From Micromonospora sp. M71_S20 (lineage in GTDB: Bacteria > Actinomycetota > Actinomycetes > Mycobacteriales > Micromonosporaceae), in assembly GCF_003664255.1 (NCBI RefSeq), contig NZ_RCCV01000003.1, positions 248,001 through 312,000 of the forward strand: DNA of 64,000 nt, written 5' to 3'. Below, one piece after another: positions 1-7,900 of this stretch (positions are counted from its first letter, which is position 1; each line of letters starts with the position of its first letter). The notes beneath the pieces are model-generated. The model did not search any database and was not told the origin of the DNA. It worked only from the letters and a program-made list of their open reading frames with translations. Both the position numbers and the translations under genes were made by a program.

Positions 1-80
1 ATGTCGTCCTCGAGGTCGAGGAGTGCGCGGAAGCCGCTGCGGATGAGCGGCTGGTCGTCCACCAGCAGGACACGGATCAT
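1..80 (-). CDS. Response regulator, NarL/LuxR type (5' end only)
   Basis: Only the first 26 codons are in the window. They read MIRVLLVDDQPLIRSGFRAL and onward, the classic start of a receiver domain: beta-1 followed by the acidic DD pair that binds magnesium. The ATG overlaps the stop of the upstream histidine kinase (ATGA), so the two are translationally coupled and form a two-component system. The output domain lies outside the window; LuxR-type DNA binding is inferred from the HisKA_3 class of the partner. Confidence 0.9.
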   Translation of the reverse strand, partial: MIRVLLVDDQPLIRSGFRALLDLEDD

Positions 81-1201
81 GAGGTCCGGTCCACGGGGAG
101 TTCAGCCTGGACGGTGAACCCGCCCTTGCCGCGTGGCTCCGCTCGCAGGCTGCCGCCGAGGGCGCTGACCCGTTCGCGCATCCCGAGCAGCCCGACGCCG
201 GACACCGGGGCGGTGCCCGGCGTGGCCTTGCCGTCGTCGTCGATCCGTATGGCGAGGGTGTCCGGACGGTAGTCGATCCGTACCGACGCGGTGGCGGCGT
301 TGGCGTGGCGGACGATGTTGGTGAGCGATTCCTGAACGATCCGGTAGCCGGTCCGGTCCACCGCGGCCGGCACGTCGTGTCGTTGTCCTCCGATAGTCAG
401 TGTCGTGTGCAGGCCGGTGGTGCGGGCCCCTTCCACCGGTTCGAGGACGTCGTCGAGCCCTCGCGGCGGGGCCGTGTCGTCGCCGCGCAGCGCCTCCAGC
501 GTCGCGCGCAGCTCCCGGGTGGCCTCACGTCCGGCCTGCTGGATCGCCAGCAGGGCCTCCGGCACGTGTTCGCCGCGCTTGCGGGCCACGTGGACGGCGA
601 CCTCGGCCTGCACCTTGATGATCGAGATCTGGTGGGTGAGCGAATCGTGCAGCTCCCGCGCGATGTGCAGCCGTCCCTCGTCGGCGCGGCGCCGCGCGGT
701 CTCCTCCCGGGTGCGCTCGGCTTCCTCTGCCCGCCGTTCTGCCTGCCGCAACGCTTCACCCGCAGCCCCGGCCGCGATCAGCCAGGCCAACTCGAGGGCG
801 CCTCGGGCCTGCGCGAACGCCTCGCCCGTGTCGTGCAGGCCGGAGGCCAGGGCCGCGAGGGGGAGAGCGGCCAGCATGATCACGCTTGCCGCCACCGTGA
901 TGCGCCGGTGCCCCGCCCGTACGGCGGTGTACACCGCGAACAGGTACGCGACGGCGGGTACGTCGAAGCCAGCTGCCTGGTGGCCCACCGCACACAGTCC
1001 GGTGACGGCCAGGGTGGCAACTGGCGCCTGACGGCGCGCCGCCAGCGCCAGACCGCCGCCGGTCAGTAGCGCGTAGCCGAGCAGATCGAGGTTCGTGGCG
1101 GAGTTCCCCGACAGCCCGGTGACCAGCAGCGCCGCTGCCACACCGACGGCGATCGCCCAGTCTCCGACGCCAGCCCGGATCTCGGACCGCCCTGTGCTCA
1201 T
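77..1201 (-). CDS. Two-component sensor histidine kinase (HisKA_3 / NarL-type)
   Basis: 374 aa. Residues about 15-150 contain several hydrophobic segments, so the sensor part is membrane-embedded with little extracellular domain. A charged coiled coil (about 150-178) leads into the HisKA_3 dimerisation box, with phospho-acceptor His near residue 185 in ARELHDSLTH. The HATPase_c domain follows, with N box ESLTNIVRHA and a G-rich GVGLLGMRERV motif near the C-terminus. It should autophosphorylate and pass phosphate to the response regulator encoded immediately downstream (overlapping ATGA). The signal is unknown. Confidence 0.93.
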   Translation of the reverse strand: MSTGRSEIRAGVGDWAIAVGVAAALLVTGLSGNSATNLDLLGYALLTGGGLALAARRQAPVATLAVTGLCAVGHQAAGFDVPAVAYLFAVYTAVRAGHRRITVAASVIMLAALPLAALASGLHDTGEAFAQARGALELAWLIAAGAAGEALRQAERRAEEAERTREETARRRADEGRLHIARELHDSLTHQISIIKVQAEVAVHVARKRGEHVPEALLAIQQAGREATRELRATLEALRGDDTAPPRGLDDVLEPVEGARTTGLHTTLTIGGQRHDVPAAVDRTGYRIVQESLTNIVRHANAATASVRIDYRPDTLAIRIDDDGKATPGTAPVSGVGLLGMRERVSALGGSLRAEPRGKGGFTVQAELPVDRTS

Positions 1202-1429
1202 GCGCGCACCTTAATCGGATGCCGTTGCAGGCGAATCCTGCTCGCGAACGAGCGCTCGCGTACCGCGCCCGCAGTACCTTCCCGGCGCCTGCGGCGTCCG
1301 TGGCAGCCGGATGCCCCAGCGACGGCGGCGTGAAGTGCATCCGGCTGCGGGACGACCCGCGGTACGCGCGGCGACATGATCGGGCGACACCGGATCCCGG
1401 AACGGGACGCAGGAAAAGAGGAGAGCGAC

Positions 1430-1882
1430 ATGAGGTCATCAGGAGCCCTGTCGTCAGTCCGACGTGTGCTTGCCGTGGTCGGGGCGGCCCTGCTCGGGGT
1501 GTTCGCGTCTGCCGTACCGGCGGCCGCGGACGGCTCGGCCCAGCCGGTCGCCGCCGGCGTCACCGCCATGAGCTCAGGGCGGCTCGGGGCCACCGTGGCG
1601 GTCGTGCTGGGGCTGTCGGGTGTGGTCGTCGGTGGGCTGGCTCTGGCTCGCCCCGCCGGTCGTTTCGGTACCGGCTCCGGGCGACTCGGCGTCATCGTGG
1701 CCGTGGCGGCGGGGCTGCTCGGCATGGCCCTCGGTGGGCTGGTCGTGGCCACCTCCGACGGTGCCGTCGGCACCGGCAACGGGCTGGGCGGGGCCATCGT
1801 GGCGCTGGTGGTGGGGCTGATCGCCGTGACCCTCGGTGGGCTGGCCCTGGCAAGCTCCCGCCGCCTGCGCCGCACCGGCTGA
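1430..1882 (+). CDS. Small exported or membrane protein, DUF6223-like
   Basis: 150 aa from the ATG at 1430, which has a good ribosome binding site (gaggagag) seven bases upstream; an upstream ATG at 1376 lacks one. The N-terminus is a signal peptide or first membrane segment (SSVRRVLAVVGAALLGVFA) ending in AAADG. Three further hydrophobic, glycine-rich segments of similar sequence follow, each with a VVxGGLALA-like core and a short polar loop. The pattern fits actinobacterial DUF6223 proteins as I remember them. No enzymatic motif is visible. It converges on the gene to its right, and a strong hairpin lies between them. Confidence 0.7.
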   Translation: MRSSGALSSVRRVLAVVGAALLGVFASAVPAAADGSAQPVAAGVTAMSSGRLGATVAVVLGLSGVVVGGLALARPAGRFGTGSGRLGVIVAVAAGLLGMALGGLVVATSDGAVGTGNGLGGAIVALVVGLIAVTLGGLALASSRRLRRTG

Positions 1883-2028
1883 CCGGTCACGGTGACGCGG
1901 TGGCCGGCCCCGAGCCTCGGACGGTGGCTGAGGCGAGCGCTTCCGCCTCGCCGATCACGGCTCCCAGCGTCGAGGCCGGGGAGCCGCAGGCCAAGGGCGT
2001 GGCTGCCGCGACGAACCACGACCGGTGC

Positions 2029-2064
2029 GGGGACGGGCCGCCGGATGACCGGCGGTCCGTCCCC
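2029..2064. terminator. Bidirectional hairpin terminator
   Basis: A 16-bp stem (2029-2044 against 2049-2064) with a four-base loop (atga) and one G-U pair lies between two convergent genes. It probably terminates transcription from both sides. Confidence 0.75.
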
Positions 2065-2081
2065 GTTCCCCGATCGGTGGG

Positions 2082-2954
2082 TCAGTTCGCGCAGACGGCG
2101 TACGCGCGGACCTTCCAGTTGCCGCTGAAGCCGTCCTCGTCCTCGGCGGCGGAGACGGTGACGACGGTCGAGGTGGTGGCCCGCATCTGGGTCAGGCGCA
2201 CCTGCCCGTCGCCGCCGAGGATCTCGCCGCCCACCCCGTGCACCCGCGTCCCGGCGGGGCAGGTGGCCGTGACCGACCGGGTGGCGGCGGAGCTGTAGAC
2301 GCTGTCGTCGATCACGCGCTGCTCGCCGGGCAGCGGGTCGGCGCAGATCGCGACCGCGTCCAGCCACCAGCTGCCGGCGAATCCGGTGCCGTCCTCGGCA
2401 CCCGCCACCACGACGCTGTTCTGGTGGATGCGCAGGTCCTCCAGGACGACCTCGCTGTTCGCCGCCCCGACGACCGCGCCACCGACCCCGATGGCGTGCT
2501 TGCCGGCCGGGCAGGACTTCTCGAACCAGTTCGACGTGCCGAAGCTGGGCGCCGAACTGCCGGACACCATCACCAGGCCGGCGGGCGGCGTGGCGCAGAT
2601 CGCGTTCGCCGTGACCGCCCAGTTGCCACCGACGCCGTTCTCGTCCTCCCGGCCCGTCACCGAGTACGCGTCCCCGCCGATCAGCGGACGCATGATGTCC
2701 ATGCCGACCTGCCCGAGGCCGGAACCGGTGATCGCGCCACCGCCGCCGATGACCTTGGTGCCGGCCGGGCAGGTCGTGTTCTGCGTCTTCGCGGAGCTGT
2801 TGCTGGGGCCGGTCGTCGTCTTGACGCTCAGCCCGGGCACCGCCGCCACCGGCCCGGCGAGGGCCAGCTGGCCGAGTACGAGCGCGCTCAGCGCGGCTCC
2901 CCCCACTGCGGCCGTCCGACGCGTCCACCGGGTGCGGTTCGATCCCTCTCGCAT
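2082..2954 (-). CDS. Secreted protein with three CPAG repeats
   Basis: 290 aa. The start is the ATG at 2954 with gaaagg upstream. A signal peptide (RRTAAVGGAALSALVLGQL... ending near AVPG) is followed by three imperfect repeats of about 80 residues. Each opens with TCPAGTKVIGGGG or a variant and closes with NWxVxAxAICA, so every repeat has two Cys that could form a disulfide. No catalytic motif is seen. The gene is divergent from the ECF sigma gene across about 140 bp, so it may belong to that sigma factor's regulon. The repeat type is seen in uncharacterised actinobacterial exported proteins. Confidence 0.75.
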   Translation of the reverse strand: MREGSNRTRWTRRTAAVGGAALSALVLGQLALAGPVAAVPGLSVKTTTGPSNSSAKTQNTTCPAGTKVIGGGGAITGSGLGQVGMDIMRPLIGGDAYSVTGREDENGVGGNWAVTANAICATPPAGLVMVSGSSAPSFGTSNWFEKSCPAGKHAIGVGGAVVGAANSEVVLEDLRIHQNSVVVAGAEDGTGFAGSWWLDAVAICADPLPGEQRVIDDSVYSSAATRSVTATCPAGTRVHGVGGEILGGDGQVRLTQMRATTSTVVTVSAAEDEDGFSGNWKVRAYAVCAN

Positions 2955-3093
2955 GGTGTCTCTACCTTTCTCGGGGCTGTTCGGTATTGCTGACACCGGT
3001 AGGAGCGCGGTCGGGTCGGGATGCCAACAGAAAGACCCGAAGAAAAAAATCCGCGGTTCTACTGGACCCGTCGACGAGCAGCGAGGGAGACGG

Positions 3094-4992
3094 ATGGACA
3101 CGGCGGCACGGGACGACACCGCACTGGTCGAGGCGGTGCGCCGCGGTGATCGGGCCGGGCTGGAGGGCATGTACCGGCGGTACGCCGACCGGCTCTACAC
3201 GTACGCCCGGACCATGCTGCGCGAGCCGGAGGCCGCCGCGGACGCCGTCCACGACGCGTTCCTCACCGCCAGCCAGCGCATCGGTCAGCTCCGCGAGCCC
3301 GACCGGCTGCGCTCCTGGCTGTACGCGATCGTGCGCAACGAGTGCCTCCGGCAGTTGCGGGAGCGGTCCCGCTCCCTGCCCCTGGAGGAGGCCGACGAAC
3401 CGGCGGCCGACACCGCCGACCCGGGCACGGGCGTAAACGCCGATCAGGTACGCGACCTGGTGCACACCGCCGTCGCCGCGCTGAACCCGGGCGACCGTGA
3501 GGTGGTCCACCTGGCCATCCGCCACGACCTGTCGTCGGCCGACATCGGCGCGGCCCTCGGGGTGCCCGCGAACCACGCGCACGCCCGCCTGTCGCGCGCC
3601 CGCTCACAGCTCGAACGGGCGCTGGGGGCGCTGCTGGTGGCCCGCACCGGAGCCCGGGACTGCCCGACCCTCGCCGGCCTGATCGACGGCTGGCAGGGCC
3701 GGCTCACCCCGACCCTGCGCAAGCGGGTCTCGCGGCACATCGAGAGCTGCGCCGTGTGCGGGCTGCTCCGGCGGGAACAGCTCAGTCCGGCCGCGCTGCT
3801 GTCGGCGTACACGGCCCCGGCCTTCCTGGTCGTCGCCGACACGGTGTGGCCGCGACTGGCCGAGACCAGCGCGACCGGCGTCGGGGCCGACCCGGCGCCG
3901 GGCGCGGAGGCCGATCCGGCCGGTGCGGTCACGGCCGATCCGGCGGCCGGCGGTGACGCCGATCCGGCGGGTGCGGTCACGGCCGATCCGGTGCCCGGCG
4001 GTGACGCCGATCCGGCGGGTGCGGTCACGGCCGATCCGGCGCCCGGCGGGGACGCCGTTCCGGCGGGCGGGGGCACGGCCGACCCGGCGCCGGCGACCGA
4101 CGGGAATTCTGGGCCGGCGGTCGCCGGCCCGGTGGACGAGGCGGTCGACGCGCCCACGGCGACGACCGACGTGACCGTGGGTTCGGGCGGCGTGGCGGCG
4201 GTTTTGGGCGGTGCGGCCGCGCTCCCGGTAGGTGGGGCGGCGCCGCGGGCTGCGGCACACGCCGTGCGGACGGCCTCCCCGGCGAGCCGCGACCGGCGCC
4301 GTCGGAGGCTGGCCGGGGCCGGGGCCGCAGCCCTGCTGGTCCTCCTCGCCGCGCTCGGCACCTGGGCACTGGCACCCGGGCGCCCGACCGCCGCGCAGGA
4401 CGGCTCCGGCCGACCGGTGTCCGAGGCGTTCGGATCACCGGCCGGTGAACCGGTGCCCCCCGCCCCCGCGCCGCCGTCCGGCACGGCCACGGACACCGGC
4501 ACCCGGGCTGCCGACCCGCCGTCGGCCGGTGCTGCCGGTCCGGCGTCCGGTTCCGCCGTCGCGCCGACGCGCGGCGGCGGGGCAGCCCGGACCGACGCGC
4601 CCGACGTCGCGCCGGGCGGCGGCGTCGCACCGGCACCGACCACGGCACCGAGCAGGCCCCCGGTCGCGCCCCGGCCGACCGGCGCGCCGCAGGTCGCCGC
4701 GCCGTTCACGGTCTCCGCCACCGCCCACGTGCGGTGCGGCCCGGAGACGTACGGCCTCGTGGTGCGGGCCGCCGGCAGTGCCACGATCGTCGCCGCCGAG
4801 GTGCGCTGGACACCCGCTGGAGGCAGGACGTCGGCGCGGGCCCTGACGGCGGACGGATCGACCGCGCGGGGGACCGTCGGGCAGTTGCGCGCGGCGACGC
4901 TGACCTGGTCGGTGCGGGCGACCACAACGGACGGCCGTACGGCGCAAAGCCCCACCTACCCGGTCACCGACCCGTGCGTCCGGCCGGGATAG
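3094..4992 (+). CDS. ECF-type sigma factor fused to zinc-finger, transmembrane and extracytoplasmic domains
   Basis: 632 aa, over three times the usual ECF length. Residues about 8-170 hold sigma region 2 (AMYRRYADRLYTYAR-like) and region 4 (NPGDREVVHLAIRHDLSSADIG). A short H-x3-C-x2-C segment (RHIESCAVCGLLRRE) resembling the zinc-binding anti-sigma motif follows. Next come a low-complexity repeat of 16-residue units rich in Ala, Asp and Pro (about 268-330), one hydrophobic segment (about 405-427, AAALLVLLAALGTWALA), a Pro/Ala-rich stretch, and a C-terminal beta-rich domain of about 95 aa with two Cys. Sigma and its sensor or inhibitor therefore seem to sit in one polypeptide spanning the membrane. 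The start is the ATG at 3094 after gcgagggag. Confidence 0.85.
   Translation: MDTAARDDTALVEAVRRGDRAGLEGMYRRYADRLYTYARTMLREPEAAADAVHDAFLTASQRIGQLREPDRLRSWLYAIVRNECLRQLRERSRSLPLEEADEPAADTADPGTGVNADQVRDLVHTAVAALNPGDREVVHLAIRHDLSSADIGAALGVPANHAHARLSRARSQLERALGALLVARTGARDCPTLAGLIDGWQGRLTPTLRKRVSRHIESCAVCGLLRREQLSPAALLSAYTAPAFLVVADTVWPRLAETSATGVGADPAPGAEADPAGAVTADPAAGGDADPAGAVTADPVPGGDADPAGAVTADPAPGGDAVPAGGGTADPAPATDGNSGPAVAGPVDEAVDAPTATTDVTVGSGGVAAVLGGAAALPVGGAAPRAAAHAVRTASPASRDRRRRRLAGAGAAALLVLLAALGTWALAPGRPTAAQDGSGRPVSEAFGSPAGEPVPPAPAPPSGTATDTGTRAADPPSAGAAGPASGSAVAPTRGGGAARTDAPDVAPGGGVAPAPTTAPSRPPVAPRPTGAPQVAAPFTVSATAHVRCGPETYGLVVRAAGSATIVAAEVRWTPAGGRTSARALTADGSTARGTVGQLRAATLTWSVRATTTDGRTAQSPTYPVTDPCVRPG
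3894..4088 (+). repeat. Tandem 48-bp coding repeats within the sigma-factor gene
   Basis: About four copies of a 48-bp unit, beginning gatccggcgggtgcggtcac, encode DPAGAVTADPAPGGDA. The copies differ by a few third-position and Ala/Pro changes. The frame is kept, so the array acts as a variable-length spacer between the DNA-binding part and the membrane segment. Confidence 0.85.
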
Positions 4993-5059
4993 CCGGCCGG
5001 CCGTCGACGGTTCGGGGCTCAGGAAGAGGAGCATCAACGAATGTCGCTGCGGGCGGAGT

Positions 5060-5161
5060 CAGCTCGGCCTGAGCGTCTTCGGCTTCAACCTTCCCGCGCG
5101 GACGCTCTACGAGCAGATGGGCTTCGAGGCGACCGCCGTTCGGATGCGCAAGCGGCTGTAG
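5060..5161 (+). pseudogene. 3' remnant of a GNAT acetyltransferase gene
   Basis: The open frame ends in LSVFGFNLPARTLYEQMGFEA followed by a short basic tail and a stop. This is the GNAT motif B region (N-x-x-A-x-x-L-Y-x-x-x-G-F). Nothing upstream in this frame continues the domain: the preceding sequence is the end of the sigma gene. It is therefore a truncated leftover. Confidence 0.7.
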
Positions 5162-5238
5162 CTCTCGGGAGCGGCGGCGGGCGCGCCCGGACGGCCAATC
5201 GCCCGCGTGCGTCGTACGGCCCGGGGTTGGATGGGGCG

Positions 5239-6036
5239 ATGAGCTACGCGGAGGTCGACGGGCTGCGCCTGTGGCACGAGGAGCACGGCACCGGCCGCCC
5301 GCTGCTGTTGTTGCACGGCGGCTTCGGGGCGGCGGAGACGTTCGCGCCGATCCTGCCGGCGCTGGCCGCGCGTCGTCGGGTGATCGCGGTCGACCTCCAG
5401 GGCCACGGGCGCACCGCCGACGTCGACCGTCCGCTGCGCTACGAGTCGATGGCCGACGACATCGCGGCGCTGATCGTGCACCTCGGCCTGGCCGAGGCCG
5501 ACGTGATGGGCTACTCGCTCGGCGGCGGCGTGGCGCTGCGTACCGCGATCCAGCACCCGGCGCTGGTGCGCCGGCTGGTCGTCGTCTCCGCGCCGTGCCG
5601 GCGGCAGGGTTGGTATCCGGAGGTGCTGGCGGGCATGCCCGAGCCCGACGAGCAGGCGGGCGAGCGGATGCGGGGCACTCCGCCGTACGAGCTCTACACC
5701 CGCGTCGCGCCCCGACCGGGGGACTGGTCGCGACTCTGGGCGAAGACCGGCGAGCTGCTGCGTCGCGACTACGACTGGTCGGCCGAGGTGGCCGCCCTGG
5801 CCGTGCCCACCCTGCTGGTCTTCGCCGACGCCGACTCGGTCAGCGCCGCGCACATGGTGGAGTTCTTCGGGCTGCTCGGCGGGGGCCGCCGGGATGCCGG
5901 CGGGGAGGGCACCGACCGCCCGGCGTCGCGGCTCGCCGTGCTGCCGGGGCTCACCCACTACGACATCTTCGTCTCGCCGGCGCTGCCCGCCGCCGTCCTG
6001 CCGTTCCTCACCCACCCGGTGTCGCCGCCCGGCTGA
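5239..6036 (+). CDS. Alpha/beta-fold hydrolase
   Basis: 265 aa from the ATG at 5239 (MSYAEVDGLRLWHEEHG). The fold is clear: oxyanion segment LLLLHGGFG, nucleophile elbow GYSLGGG with the catalytic Ser, a late acidic residue in FADADSV, and catalytic His in LTHYDIF. A short cap region lies between the nucleophile and the acid. It is cytoplasmic, with no signal peptide. Haloperoxidase-like esterases have this layout, but the substrate cannot be told. The start at 5239 was chosen because the sequence upstream in frame overlaps the GNAT remnant. Confidence 0.85.
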   Translation: MSYAEVDGLRLWHEEHGTGRPLLLLHGGFGAAETFAPILPALAARRRVIAVDLQGHGRTADVDRPLRYESMADDIAALIVHLGLAEADVMGYSLGGGVALRTAIQHPALVRRLVVVSAPCRRQGWYPEVLAGMPEPDEQAGERMRGTPPYELYTRVAPRPGDWSRLWAKTGELLRRDYDWSAEVAALAVPTLLVFADADSVSAAHMVEFFGLLGGGRRDAGGEGTDRPASRLAVLPGLTHYDIFVSPALPAAVLPFLTHPVSPPG

Positions 6037-6100
6037 CGCCGGACGGGCGCCCGGACCGGGCGCTGACGGAAGCCCCGGCCGGTGCGTCCGGGCCGTCCGG

Positions 6101-6682
6101 CTACTCCGCCCCGGCGGGGCGGGCGTAGTGGAGGATGACCACTCCGCTGTCGAACGGACGCGTGTCGACCAGGTCGAAGCGGCGCGGGTCGAACCCCCGG
6201 GCGACGAGCGGGACGCCGCTGCCGATCACGCACGGGCTGAGCTTGACGACCAGCTCGTCGACGTCGGGCAGGAGCTGGCCGGCGAGCTGGCCACCGCCGC
6301 AGAGCCAGATGTCGCGGCCGGGGCGGCTCTTCAGCTCCCGGACGAACTCCACCGGATCCGTGGAGACGATCTCCACCTCCGGCTCGGCGGCCGGTGGCAG
6401 GGTGCGGGAGAAGACGTACTGCTTCAGGTGGGCGTACGGGCTGGTGACGCCCATCCTGAGGCCCGGCTCGTAGGAGGCCCGGCCCATCAGCACCGCGTCG
6501 AAGCGGCCCGCCGGCTCCTCGATGCCGAACTGCGGGTGGGCGAACGTGGGGAGCGTCTGCGGCCAGTTCGCCGTCAGGTGGGCCGCCACGTCGGGATCCA
6601 ACCGCAGGAAGTCGTACGACCCGTCGGGGCCGGCGATGAAGCCGTCGAGGGTGCTGGCGACGTAGTACACGAGCTTGCGCAA
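6101..6682 (-). CDS. Dihydrofolate-reductase-like protein (RibD C-terminal family)
   Basis: 193 aa when started at the TTG giving MRKLVYYVASTLDGFIAG, the usual N-terminus of the family; another TTG start four codons upstream is possible. Conserved features include DGFIAGPDGSYDF, LMGRASYE and the nucleotide-binding GGGQLAGQLL. These proteins bind NADPH and reduce small heterocycles, but few have a known substrate. The gene is divergent from a TetR regulator, and the shared promoter region carries an inverted repeat, so it is probably the target of that repressor. Confidence 0.85.
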   Translation of the reverse strand: MRKLVYYVASTLDGFIAGPDGSYDFLRLDPDVAAHLTANWPQTLPTFAHPQFGIEEPAGRFDAVLMGRASYEPGLRMGVTSPYAHLKQYVFSRTLPPAAEPEVEIVSTDPVEFVRELKSRPGRDIWLCGGGQLAGQLLPDVDELVVKLSPCVIGSGVPLVARGFDPRRFDLVDTRPFDSGVVILHYARPAGAE

Positions 6683-6695
6683 ACCGATCCCCAAT

Positions 6696-6735
6696 CACTA
6701 CTGGTGTCGTGGATGAAGCTACTACACCCATAGTG
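6696..6735. promoter_or_regulatory. Inverted repeat, likely TetR operator
   Basis: cactactggtgt (6696-6707) and acacccatagtg (6724-6735) match as an inverted repeat at 10 of 12 positions with a 16-bp gap. The repeat lies between the divergent reductase and TetR starts, in the most AT-rich stretch nearby. Confidence 0.55.
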
Positions 6736-6756
6736 GTTCTTGCTAGGGTGTTCCCC

Positions 6757-7335
6757 GTGGCGAGAAACGTGGAACGACGGGCGGCCCTGGCCGACGCGGG
6801 GCTGCGGGTGCTGGCGGCGACCGGGGCACGGGGCCTGACCCACCGGGCGGTCGACGCCGAGGCGGGCGTGCCGACCGGCACCGCCTCCAACTACTTTCGT
6901 TCCCGCGACGCGCTGCTCGGCGCGCTCGGCGAGCGGATCATGGAGCGGTTCGCCCCGGACGAGCGGGTCCTGGCCGAGCTGGGGGCCCGTGAGCCGTCGC
7001 TGGAGCTGTTCACGGACTACCTGCGCTACATCGTCGAGCGGACCACCCGGCAGCCCGACCTCACCCGGGCGCTGATCGAGCTGCGGCTGGAGGCGGCCCG
7101 CCGCCCCGACCTGGCCCGCATCCTCGGCGACACGCTGCGCCGGGGTTACCGCGACGACGTCGCGTTCCACCTCGCCGCCGGATTACCGGGTGGCGCGTTC
7201 GAGGTCGCTCTGCTGCACTACGCCATGGACGGGCTGCTGCTCGACCTGCTCGGCACGTCCATCGAGGCGGGATTCGACCCCGACGACGTGGTCGTGGCGT
7301 TCGCGTCCCGGCTGGTCGGCGCCGCCGACCGGTGA
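6757..7335 (+). CDS. TetR/AcrR-family transcriptional regulator
   Basis: 192 aa from the GTG at 6757, which places the helix-turn-helix near the N-terminus as usual: LADAGLRVLAATGARGLTHRAVD, then the recognition helix ending TASNYFRSRDALL. The remaining all-helical domain should bind an unknown ligand. It probably represses itself and the divergent reductase through the inverted repeat in the intergenic gap. The stop overlaps a GTG, but the next gene is more likely to start 21 bases further on. Confidence 0.9.
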   Translation: MARNVERRAALADAGLRVLAATGARGLTHRAVDAEAGVPTGTASNYFRSRDALLGALGERIMERFAPDERVLAELGAREPSLELFTDYLRYIVERTTRQPDLTRALIELRLEAARRPDLARILGDTLRRGYRDDVAFHLAAGLPGGAFEVALLHYAMDGLLLDLLGTSIEAGFDPDDVVVAFASRLVGAADR

Positions 7336-7355
7336 CCGGCAACAGGGGAGACGCG

Positions 7356-7832
7356 GTGGAACTGAGACCCATGACGGCCGACGAGTTCGCGCGGGTGCGG
7401 GAGCCGCTCGTGCGCTCGTACGCCGAGGCGATGGTCACCGATCGCGGCCTGGCCCCGCCCGAGGCCCTGGAGCGGGCCACCACCCAGCTGCGCGAACAGC
7501 TCCCCGACGGCGTCGACAGCGCCGGCGCCCTGCTCCGCACGGCCCGGGTGGGCGACGTCGAGGTGGGCTGGATCTGGGTCGGGCTCCCCGGCGGCCCCGC
7601 CGGGGCCCACACCGCATGGCTCAACAACGTCGAGGTGCATCCCGGACACCGGAGACAGGGGCACGGGCGGCGCATGATCCAGCTCGTCGAGGCGGAACTC
7701 GCCGCCCTCGGGGTGCCCGAGCTGGGGCTGAACGTCTTCGGCTCCAACACCGGGGCCATCCACCTCTACCACAGCCTCGGCTACCGGGTGGCCGCGCAGC
7801 AGATGACGAAGCGGATCTCCCCGGCCGGCTGA
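7356..7832 (+). CDS. GNAT-family N-acetyltransferase
   Basis: 158 aa from the GTG at 7356, preceded by caggggag. The acetyl-CoA motif A reads VEVHPGHRRQGHGRRMI (Q/RxxGxG/A type), followed by LGLNVFGSNTGAIHLYHSLGY, the motif B region. The substrate is unknown. An upstream GTG at 7332 overlaps the TetR stop and would add eight residues. It is probably co-transcribed with the TetR gene. The decayed GNAT tail at 5.1 kb is of the same broad family. Confidence 0.85.
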   Translation: MELRPMTADEFARVREPLVRSYAEAMVTDRGLAPPEALERATTQLREQLPDGVDSAGALLRTARVGDVEVGWIWVGLPGGPAGAHTAWLNNVEVHPGHRRQGHGRRMIQLVEAELAALGVPELGLNVFGSNTGAIHLYHSLGYRVAAQQMTKRISPAG

Positions 7833-7900
7833 GCCCGTCAGGAGTGTTCCCCGGCGCAGCGGGAACCCCGGCCCCGGACGCACCTGGGGAGGAGCGACGG

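Noticed and set aside
305..1069. Long plus-strand open frame opposite the histidine kinase
   Set aside because: Shadow of the kinase gene caused by high GC; no ribosome site, composition unlike a protein, and the minus strand has full kinase motifs.
3894..4088. Tandem repeats as a possible CRISPR-like array
   Set aside because: The units are contiguous without spacers and keep the reading frame of the sigma-factor protein.
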